Below are positions 40,101-55,100 of a stretch of DNA of 64,000 nt, in pieces. The translations under genes were made by a program, and so were the position numbers. Numbering within the stretch: the first letter of the stretch is position 1; each line of letters begins with the position of its first letter. The notes beneath the pieces are model-generated. The model searched no databases, was not told the DNA's origin, and was given only the letters and a program-made list of their open reading frames with translations. Source of the DNA: Epiperipatus broadwayi (taxonomy: Eukaryota > Onychophora > Udeonychophora > Euonychophora > Peripatidae); contig JAQFVV010000287.1 in the NCBI GenBank assembly GCA_028023455.1, positions 1,118,001-1,182,000 of the forward strand. The letters run 5' to 3'.

Positions 40101-43100
40101 TACAATTTCTTTGCAGACTCATATTAATATGAAGCCTTGTTCCAATTTAAATTCTTTTACTATTTTTGGACAAATATATATGCATTTAATATACTTAAAC
40201 GGCTGTATTTAATACATTTTTTTGCCATCAATTACTTTCTTGTGGATTACTTTTAGTAAATGTTTCTTGCTGTAAAATATTTTCAATACAGAATATAAAA
40301 CTAGCCTTTAGTGCCAAGCATTGATGGGCTAGTGATTAGCATTGCTGCCTTCTAAGCAGCTAGCCCAGATTCGCTTCTCAGTCAACGCATTTGACATATG
40401 AAAAAAAAAACTAGCCTCTATTTATTTTACATTTGGTTCTTATATTTGCATTTAATTTCTTATGGATTGCTTTTTTTTGTTGCTGTCATTTGTTACATTT
40501 ACTGTTGACAAATATGTTCTTAAGCACTAGTTCTTGTATTGCTTTAATTATTAAAATACTTTTAATTAATACATTTCTTGCTATAAATTATTACCAAACA
40601 AACTAACATTCAGTAATAAATATACACATTTATTTTAATAAAGAATTTCATTGTTTTTATTTAAAACATTTATTACATCAATAAATTTTTATGGAATATT
40701 TTTTTCATTGTTCTGCTTTGTTAAAAGGTTATGATTCAATAATAAATACATTCTTTTGATTTCTTATGGATCAGTTGTTTTATTGCTTTCTCTAATGTGG
40801 TGCCATCTGGTAGGTGGATCATCCAATCTGAGATAGATCATACACAATAATAGCACTGTTTTTGTTTTTTTTAAATATATCTAAAAATTATATTTATACA
40901 AAAAAATTTTGTTCTACAAAATATTGGTATATTGTCCTTCAAGATTCAAGCTGTTGGAATAAAGACTTTTGGTATATTGATGTATATAGGAATAATAAAA
41001 AAGATCTATCTAGTTTACATATTATCTTTATTTTACCCACAGTGAAGACATAATATATGCCCTATCAATATACATTATTTCAATTACATTTTATTAAAAA
41101 AAAAAAAAAAGTTGCAAATAAAAATAAACCTTGTGGTGTATCAGCAGCCATTTGAAGTGGCCTCACTAAATCTAACATTCTCAAATGTTGCAACCTTAGA
41201 CTTACATGATTTTATACATTAATCATATTTTTTTTCATGTTAAGTAAATTGAAAGCTTAAAACATTTTTTTCTTCACCTTTTTTCTTCCAAAAGTTTAAT
41301 GTAACATTTTTTAAGCATTAAATATAAAAAAGCTCTACAAAATTTAAGAGAATTCACAAAGAACTTTTCTTAAGTGACAAAACAAAAATTATCAATTTAG
41401 TAACGTAAGAAAAAAATCATATTTTAAAATGGGCTATGTTAACTTCAAATCCTTCACTCCAAGTAGGGAGTGGATGTATAAATTCTAGTCAATACAGACA
41501 TAAAATTATCAAAACAAATGGAGAGGCCACCTTTGTATAAAGAGCCTGCTAATACATTTCCATAGAATTAAAAAAAAGGAGACATTGTTTGGAGCAAGTA
41601 TTTTTATTTGGGCTGAAATTGGATTAATCTATTATATCAACTACTTCAAACACTTTGCTGTTTCTTTTATTAAAAAAATAAATAAAGATATGATACAATA
41701 AAAGCTGTAATTATTATTTTTTAAGTGATTGAGAAAACATGCATGCAAAATAAATATATCTGTAAATGTGCTGCCTCAACTTATTAATAGCTATATTATT
41801 TAAAAAATTTTTTTTTTATTCTATAATCTTAATATGTATATGCATAACTATGGTGAAAAGTACCACATATCCTACAGGGCAATACAGAAAACAATATATA
41901 TTGTAAACAAAGCATGAGCTATACATTGTATGTTACAAGGCCTTGGAATAAAATAGTGAACATTGCTACTCCATTGTATATATCAGAATTTGAGTATCAA
42001 CAAAATAATGTTTTTTACATTGGTTAATAAAACAGTATCTTAGATGTATTATTTTTGAATTATTTAAATGTTAAAAACAAAATTTTTTCAGATAATTGAA
42101 AAAAAAAAAGGCACTTTTAATTTTCCAAGGATTATATGTAGTTAATAAAACAATTTAGAAGTAACAAGTAATTATTCTATATTGATTAAATTTAATAAAA
42201 GTAATGCAATAAAACAAAGTATAATTGACAACCCATTATAATTAATTAAATTTATTTTTACAAATTTCGATTATATAATTCAATATCACAGGATAAAATA
42301 GCTTAATTGTGCAACTTTTAACTTTAACAATATCAAAATTATTATAAATGATTAATAAAACACATTAATATATCCATTTAATTACATTTATATTACTATT
42401 AAATAAATAATTCATTTTAATTTAATGTTTCAAAAGTGCTTTATTGAAATTCAAAAGAGTTACATATTTACAAAAACAAGTTACATAATATTATATAATT
42501 CTTTAGTATCTACTTTTTTTTTTTTTAAAGGCATTTAAGATTATATACATATGATACAGCTTTTGTTGCAATTAGGTTATATCACTTTAGCATTGTCTCA
42601 GTTGTTAACACATTAAGAACCAGGTATCATGAAAAATATTATATGGGGCAAGTTTTCTGTCTCTTTCTCTAATAATAATCTTCTGTTTAATCCAAAATGT
42701 ATTAGAATGCTTTCTAGGATTATTATTATATATAAAAATGCATCTAGTACACCATAATGCATACAAGATGAATATACTACCTCTAATCCTAGCAAAAATT
42801 TGTATTGTGTAGGTTTTAAAAAGGTGTGCAATATTAAATAAAAAATTGTTAAAAAGGTTGGGAAGAGCAATACATATATTATAACATCTACAATCACAGA
42901 ATATATGCTCTTGATTTTCAACATCCTTATGACATAGAGGACAAAAAGCATCAATGTTTGTACAATTTCTTCTATATTTATAAAAATAAAGTGTTGGTAA
43001 TGACCCCAAGTTAAGCTTTATTAGAAAATCAAAATATTTCGGCTCAAGCTTCCAGAATCTAAATCTTCTAACAAGTTGCAGATTGTTTAGGCCCAAAATG

Positions 43101-46100
43101 GCCTTGCTTTGACTATTTAGTGTTGGTTGGTTTATTAATAGATACGTTTGCCAATATTTATACTAATTTGTAGGGGGACAGAAGGTTAGTTTATCTATGC
43201 TTAATTGCCCAATATTCATTGGTGTAATTTTTAATGATGTAGTAACATGATTAAATAGATTTGAAAGGGAGGTAAATAGATTGTTTTCTGTATTTTAAAT
43301 ATATTTAATGAGTGTAATCCTAGCCCAATGGATTTTGTAGTTTTTTAATAGAGATGGATGCAATGTGTCTACCCCACACAGAAGTTTTTTGAGCATGGAG
43401 TAAAATGCGAAGTAAAGGCTTTAGTGTAAATGATTATAGGGCTATAATAAGTAATTGTTGTCATAATGAGCATAATAAATAATGTGACTTTAGAATAAAC
43501 TGAAAGGTATGACTTCAAAAGGAAGCTAATAATTTTTTTTATTTTTTTTAAAAAAAAAGAGAATTCTGTATTTGTTCTCATTCCAGTACTACTAAGATGG
43601 AAGGGGCCTGCTGTATATATCTGCCAACTAAATGTTTTGTCTAAATTGAATTCTAGTTTGTATTCTTGTGAATAATAGTCTATAATTTGGGAACATGTTT
43701 TTGTGATAATAAAAAAATAATGTCATCCATATAAGCAATCTGGTACAAGAATAGCAGGTATCCATTCCTCAATCATTTTAAGGAGGGATTTTATGTACAC
43801 TATAAACAGGAAGGCTCTAAGAGGGGAACCCTGAGGGATAGAGCAATGAGGTTTAAACCCTGGTATTTTCCATTCATCGACACATGGATTTCTCTATTTA
43901 TCAATAGATTGGTGAGTATATAGTTTAATGATATGAGGACAGACAACATTGTTAAGAGGTTTATAAGTTGGTCTATTAAAACTGAATCAAGTACTTTTTT
44001 AATATCCATCTGAATGGCAATAGGACTATATATTTTTTGTTTTCCATCCCTCTTTGCAAATTGCATTTTGGCTATTCTTGGTAAGATAAAGGATTCAAGA
44101 ATCTTAACGCTGAGTGGACTCATGGATATAGGAAGTATATTTTTAATTGTAGTGATATCTTCAGATTTCTTAAGAAAAGTCACAAGCATTATTGGATACA
44201 ATCCAGGTATATGATGGTTTGTTTGGATAATAAATTGGCTAGATTCCTTAAGCAAGTTGTAAAAATAAAAGCTTAGGTGTTCATAGACAATTTTTGGAAA
44301 TTCCTGACTTTAGCAACTTTTTTGGTAAAATCATTTATTGTAAAGATATCATCATCCTCTGTGTTCCCAAGAAACAAAATGGTAGGACAGAACATTTTAT
44401 TATTTTATAAACTATTTTTAAAAAATTCATATAATGGAGTCAACATGCTGTCTCCAGCAATTATTTCATTATTGATTCTGATTGCTGTAGGTATTTTGGG
44501 GAGGGGGCCCAGCAGATAAAATGTCTAGAGAATGAATGTGTGTGGATCCAGAGTAAGCCTTTTTAAAAAAAATTAGTTTGTAATCTTATAGACTTTGACA
44601 AGTACTGTTGTATAAAGTTTTTAGGGCAGCTACTTTACTGCAATTGTTTCCAGTGGCCTGGTAACAAATATTTTTTTTATGAATGTCATCTGCAAGTGCT
44701 AATAATTAATAGGAGGCATGGATATTCGGGTTAAATGATTGATATTAAAGGAAAGAACATTTACAAAAGCTAACCAGGTTTGCACAGGGTCTAACTTCAT
44801 TTTATTCATTTTAAAAAGTTCTATATAGATTTATAAAAATAAGAATTCATTAGTCCTGCTAGGGAGTAATATTCTTATTGTCTTTCCAGCTGACAGTACT
44901 TTTCTATATGTAAGATCTAGATTTAGAACTACAAACAATGCTAAATGGTCAGATAAGTTGAATTTTTTAGCGATGGCGTGATTAGATGATGCAGCATCGG
45001 TGAATAAAATACTAGATCTATTAGTGAAGAGTGTCTACTGTTGTAGAATGATACAGAATCATTTGGTAGAAAATCTTCTCCACTCATAAGGGAGAAAATA
45101 AACTTATATAGCTACTTAATTACAAATTTATTGTAGGGCATGTTAAAATCACCCAGTAGCAGATATGGATGGAGAGAGATAGCTAGATATGAATTAATTG
45201 TGAATATTAATCTATTTATTATTGTTGGCTCTGGAGGTATATATGCAAATATAATATTTAAAATAAAAGCTTTATGATGGAATGAGATAATTAATATGTG
45301 AGTATCAAGATATAGAATATTAAATGATCTGAATGGACAAGCCTTAGATATTATAAAACTCATGCCTGCAGATGGTGTGAACAATTCAAATACCATAAGG
45401 ATTTACTTGCATTAAAACCAATTTATTATTTCATTAAAATATATAGATATATATGTTAAAAATTGATGAAATGACATTCATTACACATGGTTTTTAATTT
45501 TTAACAATAGAATATAAGTATTATATATTTACTAAATCAGTTATGAAATTTAATAAAATAAACAATCAAAAAAATATATATTAATTTTTCCATTTAGAAA
45601 ATATTCATAGAAGCTATTCTTAAAATTAGAGTTGAATAAGTATTTTCAAAAATAATTATGAGAAATAGAAATCTTTTAATATATATAAAAATTTTGTCAA
45701 AGTTATCTGAGGCAACAATACATTAAATGGCAAACAGTAGAAATTTTCTTACCTGGTGAATGGTTCCATCAATTTCTACAGGAACTATGAAATCTGCATT
45801 ATTAACAGGTTTAAATGAACTATGTACTAATGTTTCATCTAAATCTATAACCATACATTTTTTGTGCATATCCTGATGTCGAACTGATGAAAGAAGGTAT
45901 TTGCCTTGTGGCTGTAAAAAAAAAAAAGTTATACAAAATATATATAACATTAAAAAAACAAAAATACTATTATTTAATAAAAATGAAATAAACATAGATT
46001 ATCAGAAAGCTTTTTGATTCTATGTGCCATGGAAAATTTTGAATAGCAATGTTGAATGAGATATTATCAACATTTGGTACAGTCATTATTTTCTTTATGT

Positions 46101-49100
46101 GGAAGACAAAATTCAGATGATTTTAAGCCAATAAACATCACATGACCACCACTTCTTATGCTTGTATGTAACTGTTGTTAAAACAGGCAAAACTCACTAT
46201 ACGTATTGCCACACACAGCAAGCTAAAGTAATCAATGGATACCAGAAGTGGTGGCTATGGTTATTAAAGAACCAAAGACACCAAAATATATGGGTACTGA
46301 ACTGAGTTCAGATCCATGTGACTATATAAGCTGATGGGCTTGGACTGAAAACATTAAGGTGTTTTCAGTTTAAGACTCATAGTTTTGTAGTTAAATAGAG
46401 ATAAAAGGTGGCTGCTGGAGAGTTGCATTAGATCCTAAGATCTAGATGCAGTGCTCTCAGATCCAAGGCTCCTCACTAACGAAGGCCACAAGCCAGAAAC
46501 TAGCCTGGGGATATTGGATGAGTAGGCACTAGATGGGGATTTTATGCATGAGCCTTCTGGCATCCATTGATTACTCTAGCTTGCTGTGTGTGGCAATACG
46601 TATAGTGAGTTTTGCCTGTTTTAATTACAGATGATTTTCATGAATAAAACAAACCCAAGTTTTCAGAGCGATTCTGTATCGGAGGAAGACAAATATATAA
46701 TTTGTAATAAAGTTTTAATGGAAACAACAAAAAAAATATTAGAATGGAAATGACAAAAAAATATTAGAATTTGATAAGAGCATGCATAGAATATAAATAA
46801 AGCCTAAGCACAGGAAGATAAGAAAAAAGTGGTTAAGAAATAACAGCAGAAAGCATTTTGTTGAAACAGATTTCAAAATATATCTATCCATGCTTGTCTA
46901 AATTAAGAGTTCGAGAATGTCATACAGAAAAAAAATACATGGTTATGTTGGCATGAAATTTCCTTTACAATGTATGGATATGAGATATTGAAAATGAGGA
47001 AACGAGAGGGCAAGGATTTACCTCCATTAATACCTGGAGTTGAACAATCAAGAATTAATAACTGGATTTTAATAAAGGCAGATGCACAAAGACAATTGAA
47101 GGAGATGGTAAAACAAAGAAAAGTATGTTATTTTGGACATATGGTGAGATAGATGGATACACAGAAAAAAAAGATATCATGATTGAAATTACAAATGGGT
47201 CAAATAGAAATAAAATGGATGAATTTAATGGTACTGAAACCATGCAGAAAAGTGGAAGAAAGTCATCCACATTGTCATTCCAGCCAGATAATGATGAAAT
47301 AAATAGAAAATTAAAATAACCATGATGAACTTTTTCCAGAAGCAAACTAAGATAGGAACTTCCCTTCCCATCAATTCATTAACACGTAATCTATCATAGT
47401 TTAAAGCTGAAGAATCATCTCAATATTAGTCAATGAATATTTCTGTCTAAAATACTGATACTAAAGTTATTCAGAGTCATTTCTGGTAACTATCTTCTTC
47501 ATGCATGATTTATAGCTACTCTTTTAAATAATAAAAGATTCATTGCTAACAATCTCTTTGGAAATATATACTATAAAAAAAAATATTGAACACATCTCGT
47601 AATTTTTGAAACAAGTCAAATGACAATCAATATAAATTCTTTTCTTAAATAAACAAACAAACAAAAAAAAATTTCCTTAAGAATATAATTTAAAACAAAT
47701 AGATAAGTTTTCAAGAGATGAATTTCTATAGATATGTAATTCATTAGTTCATTTTTGTTTTCTAATATAACAATAGAATTACCAATGATCAGACATTATT
47801 CACACACATATAATCTAGATAATTATTTTTTGGTTTCTTTCAATGAATATTAGAATAGAGATAAAAGTCTACCAAATTAACCTAGATTATTAATGTTATG
47901 CTAATTTTCATGAATGTTGAGCCATTTTTTTTTTTTTTTCATTTTCTTTAGTTAGGAGTTGAATTATAATTTTTATTTCTGAGGAAATTATTGTAGAACT
48001 AGATACAACTTTATTACAGATCTACAATAAAGTATAATTGATTGTAGATCATTACTTGAAAAATAAAATAATCAAATATTAAATTACTCAGGATATCATA
48101 AGAGATTTAAGTATGAGAAATGATAGATTAAGCTTTGATCTGGGTAACATCTATTGTTTTACCAATTCCCAAATTGATAGATAGCAAAAGCATCAGCTAA
48201 AAATTGCTTATCTTGATCAAGAACAAAAACTGAAAGTACAAAGGCAATCAACTATTGTGATTAGACAGGTGATAACTTTCTATCAAAACAACTCTTAGCT
48301 TTCAAGTTCAGGGGAATTACACTTACAAGTTTAAATTTACAACTGATGGACAAGCACCATTAGAATTGCAGCATAATGTTTAATTTGATCTAACATGAGA
48401 AACCTCATCTATCTCAGACATTATGAGGATTGAGATATGTTTTTTTAAATTTTATTACTAATGATAATGCATAATATGTTCTTAGTTTTCAAAACAATAT
48501 GCCTGCTCAATTCCGATTAATGAGGCATTTAAATAACCAGAATGGTTTATTGTTGACACTGAATAAAAATTAGAGAAAGAGTGATTTTAGTTAATAATAG
48601 CATTTTAAAAGATATTAAACTCACATCAATTTCTTAATTGAAGTGTATAAGCTTAAATTTATTTTTGCAATGTGATTTAAATAGAGATCATAATAAAATA
48701 CCAATGGGTGGAAGCTCAAGACTATTAGAGATTATGTAAGACAGAAGAAGAAAAATAATGATCATAATTGTTAACATTTTCTTCATTATATTCAGAAAAT
48801 GGATAACCTCTGCAAATTTCCCAGGTTCCAGTTTATAATCCTTGAAAAAATAATAATTAATTTTAAAATTACAAATTTGATCATAAAAACAAGATACTGC
48901 TGATTTTTCCTAAATAGCATGATCATTACAAGAAATCTACATTCATAAGATATTTTTGCTCCAGAATTTACTTTTAAAAAGCTGGAAATAACTTTCTGAA
49001 TTCTAAAATGTTCTTCAGATAATACACAATCGTAAAGTATGACTGCATTTTGTCTAATTAACATTAACATTAGCTAAACAATAATGACATCGATTACTAA

Positions 49101-52100
49101 CTGCAAAAATCACAAGATAAGCATTGAGCAAACTCTGTAAGTGATGATAGAATTGTCACTATTTCAACTCATTGGCTATTTTTACATTTTATTCTACTAT
49201 TTAAAGATCCACTGCTTACACTGTAGTTTTTGGATTGAAAGAAAGATTCATTACTGTCTAAACAACTTTAAGGCTTGGGAAATTAACAATAACTAGTTGT
49301 TTTACCATTACTTTACTAAATGAACAAAAATATAGTTAGCTCAAAAGTGAAACCACAATGACAATTTTCAAGCCAATTAGTGTTGAATTGTATTTTCACA
49401 ACACATCATTCTGCCAGTAATTAATAATTGTTGTAATAGAAAAAAAGATGTGATAAAGTTATAAAATATAATACTTATTGCTATAGATAGTCATACAATT
49501 ATTCTATAGAACTGATAAATCTATATATGAAATTAGAAATTTAAACCAATCAATTCTAATTATATAAGAGTATCAAAATTTAATTGATGGAACATTTGAT
49601 TTCGATAAACAAAAAAGTTATATATTATAAAAATAAATATTTATGAAATGGTAAGAGTTGTAAAGCACTTTTATATACTATCTCAAGGTAACAAATTGAA
49701 AAACTGAACTAATCGATTAAATCAGTCTAATGATAATAAAAATAGGAACCTTTCCTTTCAGAAACTCTTATAATTTCTTTTATATAACAGTAAGTAATGT
49801 TCTGGTAATTTTCATATTTTAGAAATGACAATTAAATGAATAATTGTTATTTATTTTAAAGATGACATTTGATTGCTTTACCAACTTAGAAAAAAGTAAA
49901 TGATTTTTTTTCTTGGGAGGGGGGGGGGAATTAAATGACCCCCACCCCCACAATAAAGGTCTACACTATTATTATAGTTAAAAACAAAATGAAAATTAAA
50001 ATTTGTATATCCTTTCAAATCATGCTAACATAGTACAGTAATATCAATTTTACCTGTAAGTTTTTGGCAGAAATAAAAATAAGTAAATGTAAACACACAT
50101 TTATACCGCAATGCACAGAAGAATATATATATGCAAGCAGAAATTATCCTGTGCAATTTGCATTGTAATATTTCTCTTCCAATTATTTATAAATTCAGAT
50201 TCACTATAGCAATTGTAATTCCACAAATAATAATAATAATTGTGAGCTACAAATATTCATATACCCGTTTGTCATTTTGCAGGGCTATTGCAAATTTTTC
50301 ATTATGATTCTATTCTAAATCATATTCTCCCAATGCAATTGATACTGCATCTACTTAGAATATCTTTGAAAGAAAATTTATAACATAAATGGGACCTGTT
50401 TCTTCTATAAAAACTGTGCTTAGTTTTTCATAATTTTTTTTTAAAAAAAGGCTGATATAATTCACTATTCACTTTATATGTGATCTACGAAAGATCTAGC
50501 CACATAATAGTACATTCAATATCATTTCATCCAGCAAGTTGAACTACTCAGAACAGGATTTTTTAAATCTACTATATTTTTAGAATAGTACAGTATTTAA
50601 ATGATTTTTTTTTTTTGCAATGCCTTTAATATAGGAAGTTCATATCTCAATTTTCATAAAATAAATAATGAAGTTTGTGTTGCATTTCAAAATTCAACCT
50701 GTCTTTCTAGTTAAAAAAAATACCAACATAAATAAATTGATTCATATTTTTAAGCTGATAATTATTCAAGTTAAAAATTGCTTTTCTTTTATTACTGGCT
50801 AGTAATTAAATTATTTGAGTTTTTCTGAATAAAATTAAATGTTTTATTAGTTACTTTCAAAACATTAAGAACATTCTGTAGATCACATTTAAAATGAAAA
50901 TAATAATATCATTAGCATACTTAATCTAGTAGCATAGAAAATGAAGGTCTTGTTTTTTGCATGTAAACTACTTAAATTAAAAACTACAATCAAAAACAAA
51001 TATTACAACTTGATGATTACATCATAATGTTGTATATAAACTATTCAAAAAATGAAAAGCAAAGTTCAATACTAGTTCTTATTTTAAATGCCTCAGATTT
51101 ACAATAACACTAATATTTCCTTCTCTTGTATCATAAAACAGAAGCTGTGTAAATAATATTAATAAATTGAAGTGGACTACTTAGTTAATTTCAAGCAGTG
51201 CTATAACTTTTTCAATTAATTAAATGCTTTAATCTAAAGAATAAAACCATAAGTAAATCACATATTTGATTACGAGGACTTTTCTTGCATTTGCCTAGCA
51301 ACAAAAACCATACTTATATATGTTTCTTGATTTTATAAAACTATATATATTGAGCTCTCTCTGGAACCAATATATTCAATAAAATCCTTGAAAGTAAAGA
51401 ATAATATTATTCCACAATAATTACTGTTATTTTTTTTTTTTGTAAATCCTTTATTTTTATAAAGTGTGATAACAGAAACATTCTTAAGATCAGTGCCCAC
51501 AATGTTATGGATCTATATATTCCTAAAAAATTCAATATTGTTCTATTAATCTGTATAATCCGCTTGTTGGCGTTGATGCCATACAAATGCACATTAAATA
51601 TAATGTTACTGGGCTCACAATGTTATTTGTGAAATAATCAAACAGATGTGTTTAACATAATTAATTTATTTAAATAGACAAAACTCTCTATACGTATTGC
51701 CAGTCAGTGCAAGTCAGAGTAATCAATGGATGCCAAAATTTCCATCTAGGGCCTACTCATCCAATATTCCTAGACTAGTTTCTGGCTTGTGGCCTTCGCC
51801 AGTGAGGAGCCTTGGATCTGAGATCACTGCGCCTAGATCTTAGGATCTAATGCAACCCTTCAGCAAACACCTTTTAACTCTACTTAACCAGAAAACTAGG
51901 AGTTTTAAATTGAAAATACTATAATATTTTCAATCCAAGCTCGTTAACTTATACAATCATATAGGTATGAACTCAGTTCAGTACCTATACATTTTGGGGA
52001 CTTTAGTATAATCATCATTTCTTATGCTTGCTTAGAACTGTTATTAAACAGGCAAAACTCTCTATACATATCGCCAGTCAGAGAATTCAATGGATGCCAG

Positions 52101-55100
52101 AAAGCTAGTGCATAAGATCCCCATCTAGTGCCTACTCATCTAATATCCCTAGACTAGTTTCTGGCTTTTGACCTTCGTCAGTGAGGAGCCTTGAATCTGA
52201 GAGCACTACACCTAGATCTTAGGATCTAATGCAACCCTCCAGCAGCCACCTTTTATCTCTACTTAACTACAAAACTATGAATCTTAAATTGACAACACTA
52301 TATTTTTAATACAAGCTCATTAGCTTAAGTTATACAGGTCTGAATTCAATTCAGTACCTATACATTTTGATGACTTTAGTTCTTTAATAACCATAGCCAT
52401 CACATGATCACCATTTCTTATGTTTACTTATAGCTATTAAAACTGGCAAAACCCTCTATATGTATTGCTCCTCACTGATGAAGGCCACAAGCCTTTTGGC
52501 AACCATTGATTACTCTGGCTTGCACTGACTGGCAATACGTATAGAGAGTTTTGCCTGTTTTAATAACAGTTATAAGCAAGTATAAGAAATGGTGATCATG
52601 TGATGTTTATTGGCTTAATTAATTTATTTCCTTAACAAATTACTGTAATTTACAAAGTAATTCAAAAACAATTTTAAAAACAACAACAACAACAAAAAAA
52701 AATGAACATCTTTAACAAGTACCTACAAATTTTCTCAAACTTTAAACTACACTTATCTGAATGGTTAATCACAATCATCTCCGATAATATAGCATGGAAA
52801 AGGTCTTCCCCTTTGCGGAGACATCACCACATGAACTTGGCAAGGTAGTTGTCCAGGACTGACTGGCTGTGCTGCTTCTTGTTCTGCCTTTTAAGCAGAC
52901 CCCAAAGTTGCTCTATGTTCTGGGTGTGGGCACCTGTTGTAGGGTCTACAAAGTTGTAGTGGTGGTTCACTCTCAGGTGCTTGGAATTTATAGCCTCGAG
53001 ATCCGACGTTTTGTAGCCTCTCCAGCAATCTGAATAGATGGTAGATCCAGGTTTGACATATGGCTTCGAGAAGCGTAGGTGTAGAGCGAGCGGGAACTGC
53101 TGTCACAAAGCATTCTTTCATGTCCCTCCACAAGCTGCTGAATGACTATTATTGTGGAAGCATCCTGCCTTGGTGATTTTTCCGATGGCTATTCTTAGTT
53201 TTGTAGCTAACACATCATCTCATTAGTTTAAAACATTAAACCATTAAACATCACATAATCACCATTTCTCATGCTTGCTCAACTTGTTAAAAAAGGCAAA
53301 ATTCACCATACAGTAGTGCTATTCAGTGCAAGCCAAAGTAATCAATGGATGCCAGAAGGCTTGTGCATAAAATCCCTATCTAGAGCCTACTCATCCAATA
53401 TCCCCAGACTAATTTCTAGCTTGTGGCTTTCATGCGAGTAGCCTTGGATCTAATGCAACCCTCCATCAGTGCCCTTTTATCTCTACTTAACTTCAAAACT
53501 ATGAATCTAAAATTTGAAAACATAATATTTTCAATCCAAGCTCATATAGTCATATAGGTCCTAACTCAGTTCAATACCCCATACATTTTGGTGTCTTTGG
53601 TTCTTTAATAACCATAGCCATCACTATTCTATTAGGCAGGATTGGTATTAAACCACTGAAACTCACATGATCACCATTTCATATACGGACACCAAAATGT
53701 ATGGAGTATTGAAGTGAGTTCAGACCTATATGACAATATAAGTTAAATGGTGATCATGTGAGGTTCAGTGGTTTAATACCAATCCTGCCTAATAGGATAG
53801 TGACGGCTATGGTTATTAAAGAACCAAAGACACTAAAATGTTTGGGGTATTGAACTGAGTTCAGACCTATATGACTATGTAAGCTAATGAGCTTGATTGA
53901 AAATATTATGTTTTCAATTTTAGACTCATAGTTTTGAAATTAAGTAGAGATAAAAGGTGGCTGCTGGAGGGTTGCATTAGATCTGAAGATCTAGGTGCAG
54001 TGCTCTCAAATCCAAGGCTCTTCATTGATGAAAGCGACAAGCTAGAAACTAGTTTGGGTATATAGGATGAGTAGGCACTAGATAGGAATCATATGCACAA
54101 GCCTTCTGGCATCCATTGATTACTCTGGCTTGCACTGAGTGGCACTACTGTATGAAGAGTTTTGCCTGTTTTGCTAGTTTAAAACATTTGATATTTCATC
54201 AAGAGCTGCACGCAGCCTTTTATCTAAAAAAATTATAAAAGAGCTGTTTTAAATTCATCAAACTGGATAGTTGTTGAAATCTAAATAAGTCAGAAGGCTG
54301 GATATTTCATTATAAGCTGCTAACTGAATTCATGAAATATTATTCAAAAAATGATCAAAATATTTCTTCCCATCTATTTGAAATACTGTACTTTGTACAC
54401 CTTACTTCAAGCATTTTATAGCAAAAATGTTTTATTACATACATACACATATGACGTTCACTGTCCTGCAATTTAAATAAAATAATAAACAAATGTATTT
54501 AACAGAACTATATTATTATTCAGGCCCATATAATTATTTTCAAGGAGTCACAAAAAAAAAAAAAAAGTAAAACAGCAAATGACTATTATGTTCTTTCCAG
54601 TTTTAATCCATTAATTCAACACAAATGTTTTCAACAAAGATTTAAAAAATTTATTTTATTACATTTTGTTATTTGCTTTTCAATATCTATATATCTCTTA
54701 CCCACAATGACAAATCTCCCACATAATGAGAGTTACCTTAATGTTATGTACTCACCAAAATTGACAACAAGCTTTTGATCAGGTGTTCATTGATTAGACA
54801 TTCTTACATATTTGACTTTGTAAGAGATGGATGTAAAATGATTTAATACTTATTAACGAAATATCAGTTAAAGATAGAGGAAAATTAAAACAATATCAAC
54901 AACTGAAAAAATCAGTAAACAAGTTTACCTACTTGCCAAATCATTTGATTAACTGTGAATACAGCTAGAGATTTATTCCATTATTTTTTATATAATTTTT
55001 TATTTGTGAAAAGTACAATAGTGCTTAAACAGTCCTTGACAACAGCTTGTAATTTTTTCAATATATGCACAAATCCTATAAAACTACTTGTTAGACAGAT

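Larger units (their letters stand above)
42428..45410 (-). mobile_element. Decayed LINE, minus strand, with EEP, RT and zf-RVT parts
   Basis: Running down the minus strand: an endonuclease remnant at 45112-45396 with [12 protein letters not shown] remnants at about 43740-44255 with [12 protein letters not shown] and [16 protein letters not shown]; and a C-terminal zinc-binding region at 42605-43096. Stops and frameshifts are frequent. The QGSPL box and zf-RVT tail place it in the non-LTR group but in a different family from the plus-strand LINE at 21-26 kb. Confidence 0.85.
29682..45752 (-). other. Intron between CTDSP-like exons B and C (16.1 kb)
   Basis: This is the largest intron. It contains a hammerhead-element relic, two LINE remnants (30415-31640 and 33960-34670), the 477-bp retrozyme-like array, a TIR element, a SINE and a minus-strand LINE. 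No host exon was seen inside. The interval 38500-40300 is AT-rich DNA with an ATT microsatellite near 39111-39152 and nothing else recognisable. Confidence 0.85.

Noticed and set aside
42613-42954. Second minus-strand open frame of 113 codons overlapping the zf-RVT frame
   Set aside because: It is a frame shadow of the LINE tail; the zinc-binding pattern is in the other frame.
44014-44519. Plus-strand open frames of 66 and 80 codons
   Set aside because: They are antisense to the LINE reverse transcriptase remnant and have no recognisable domain.
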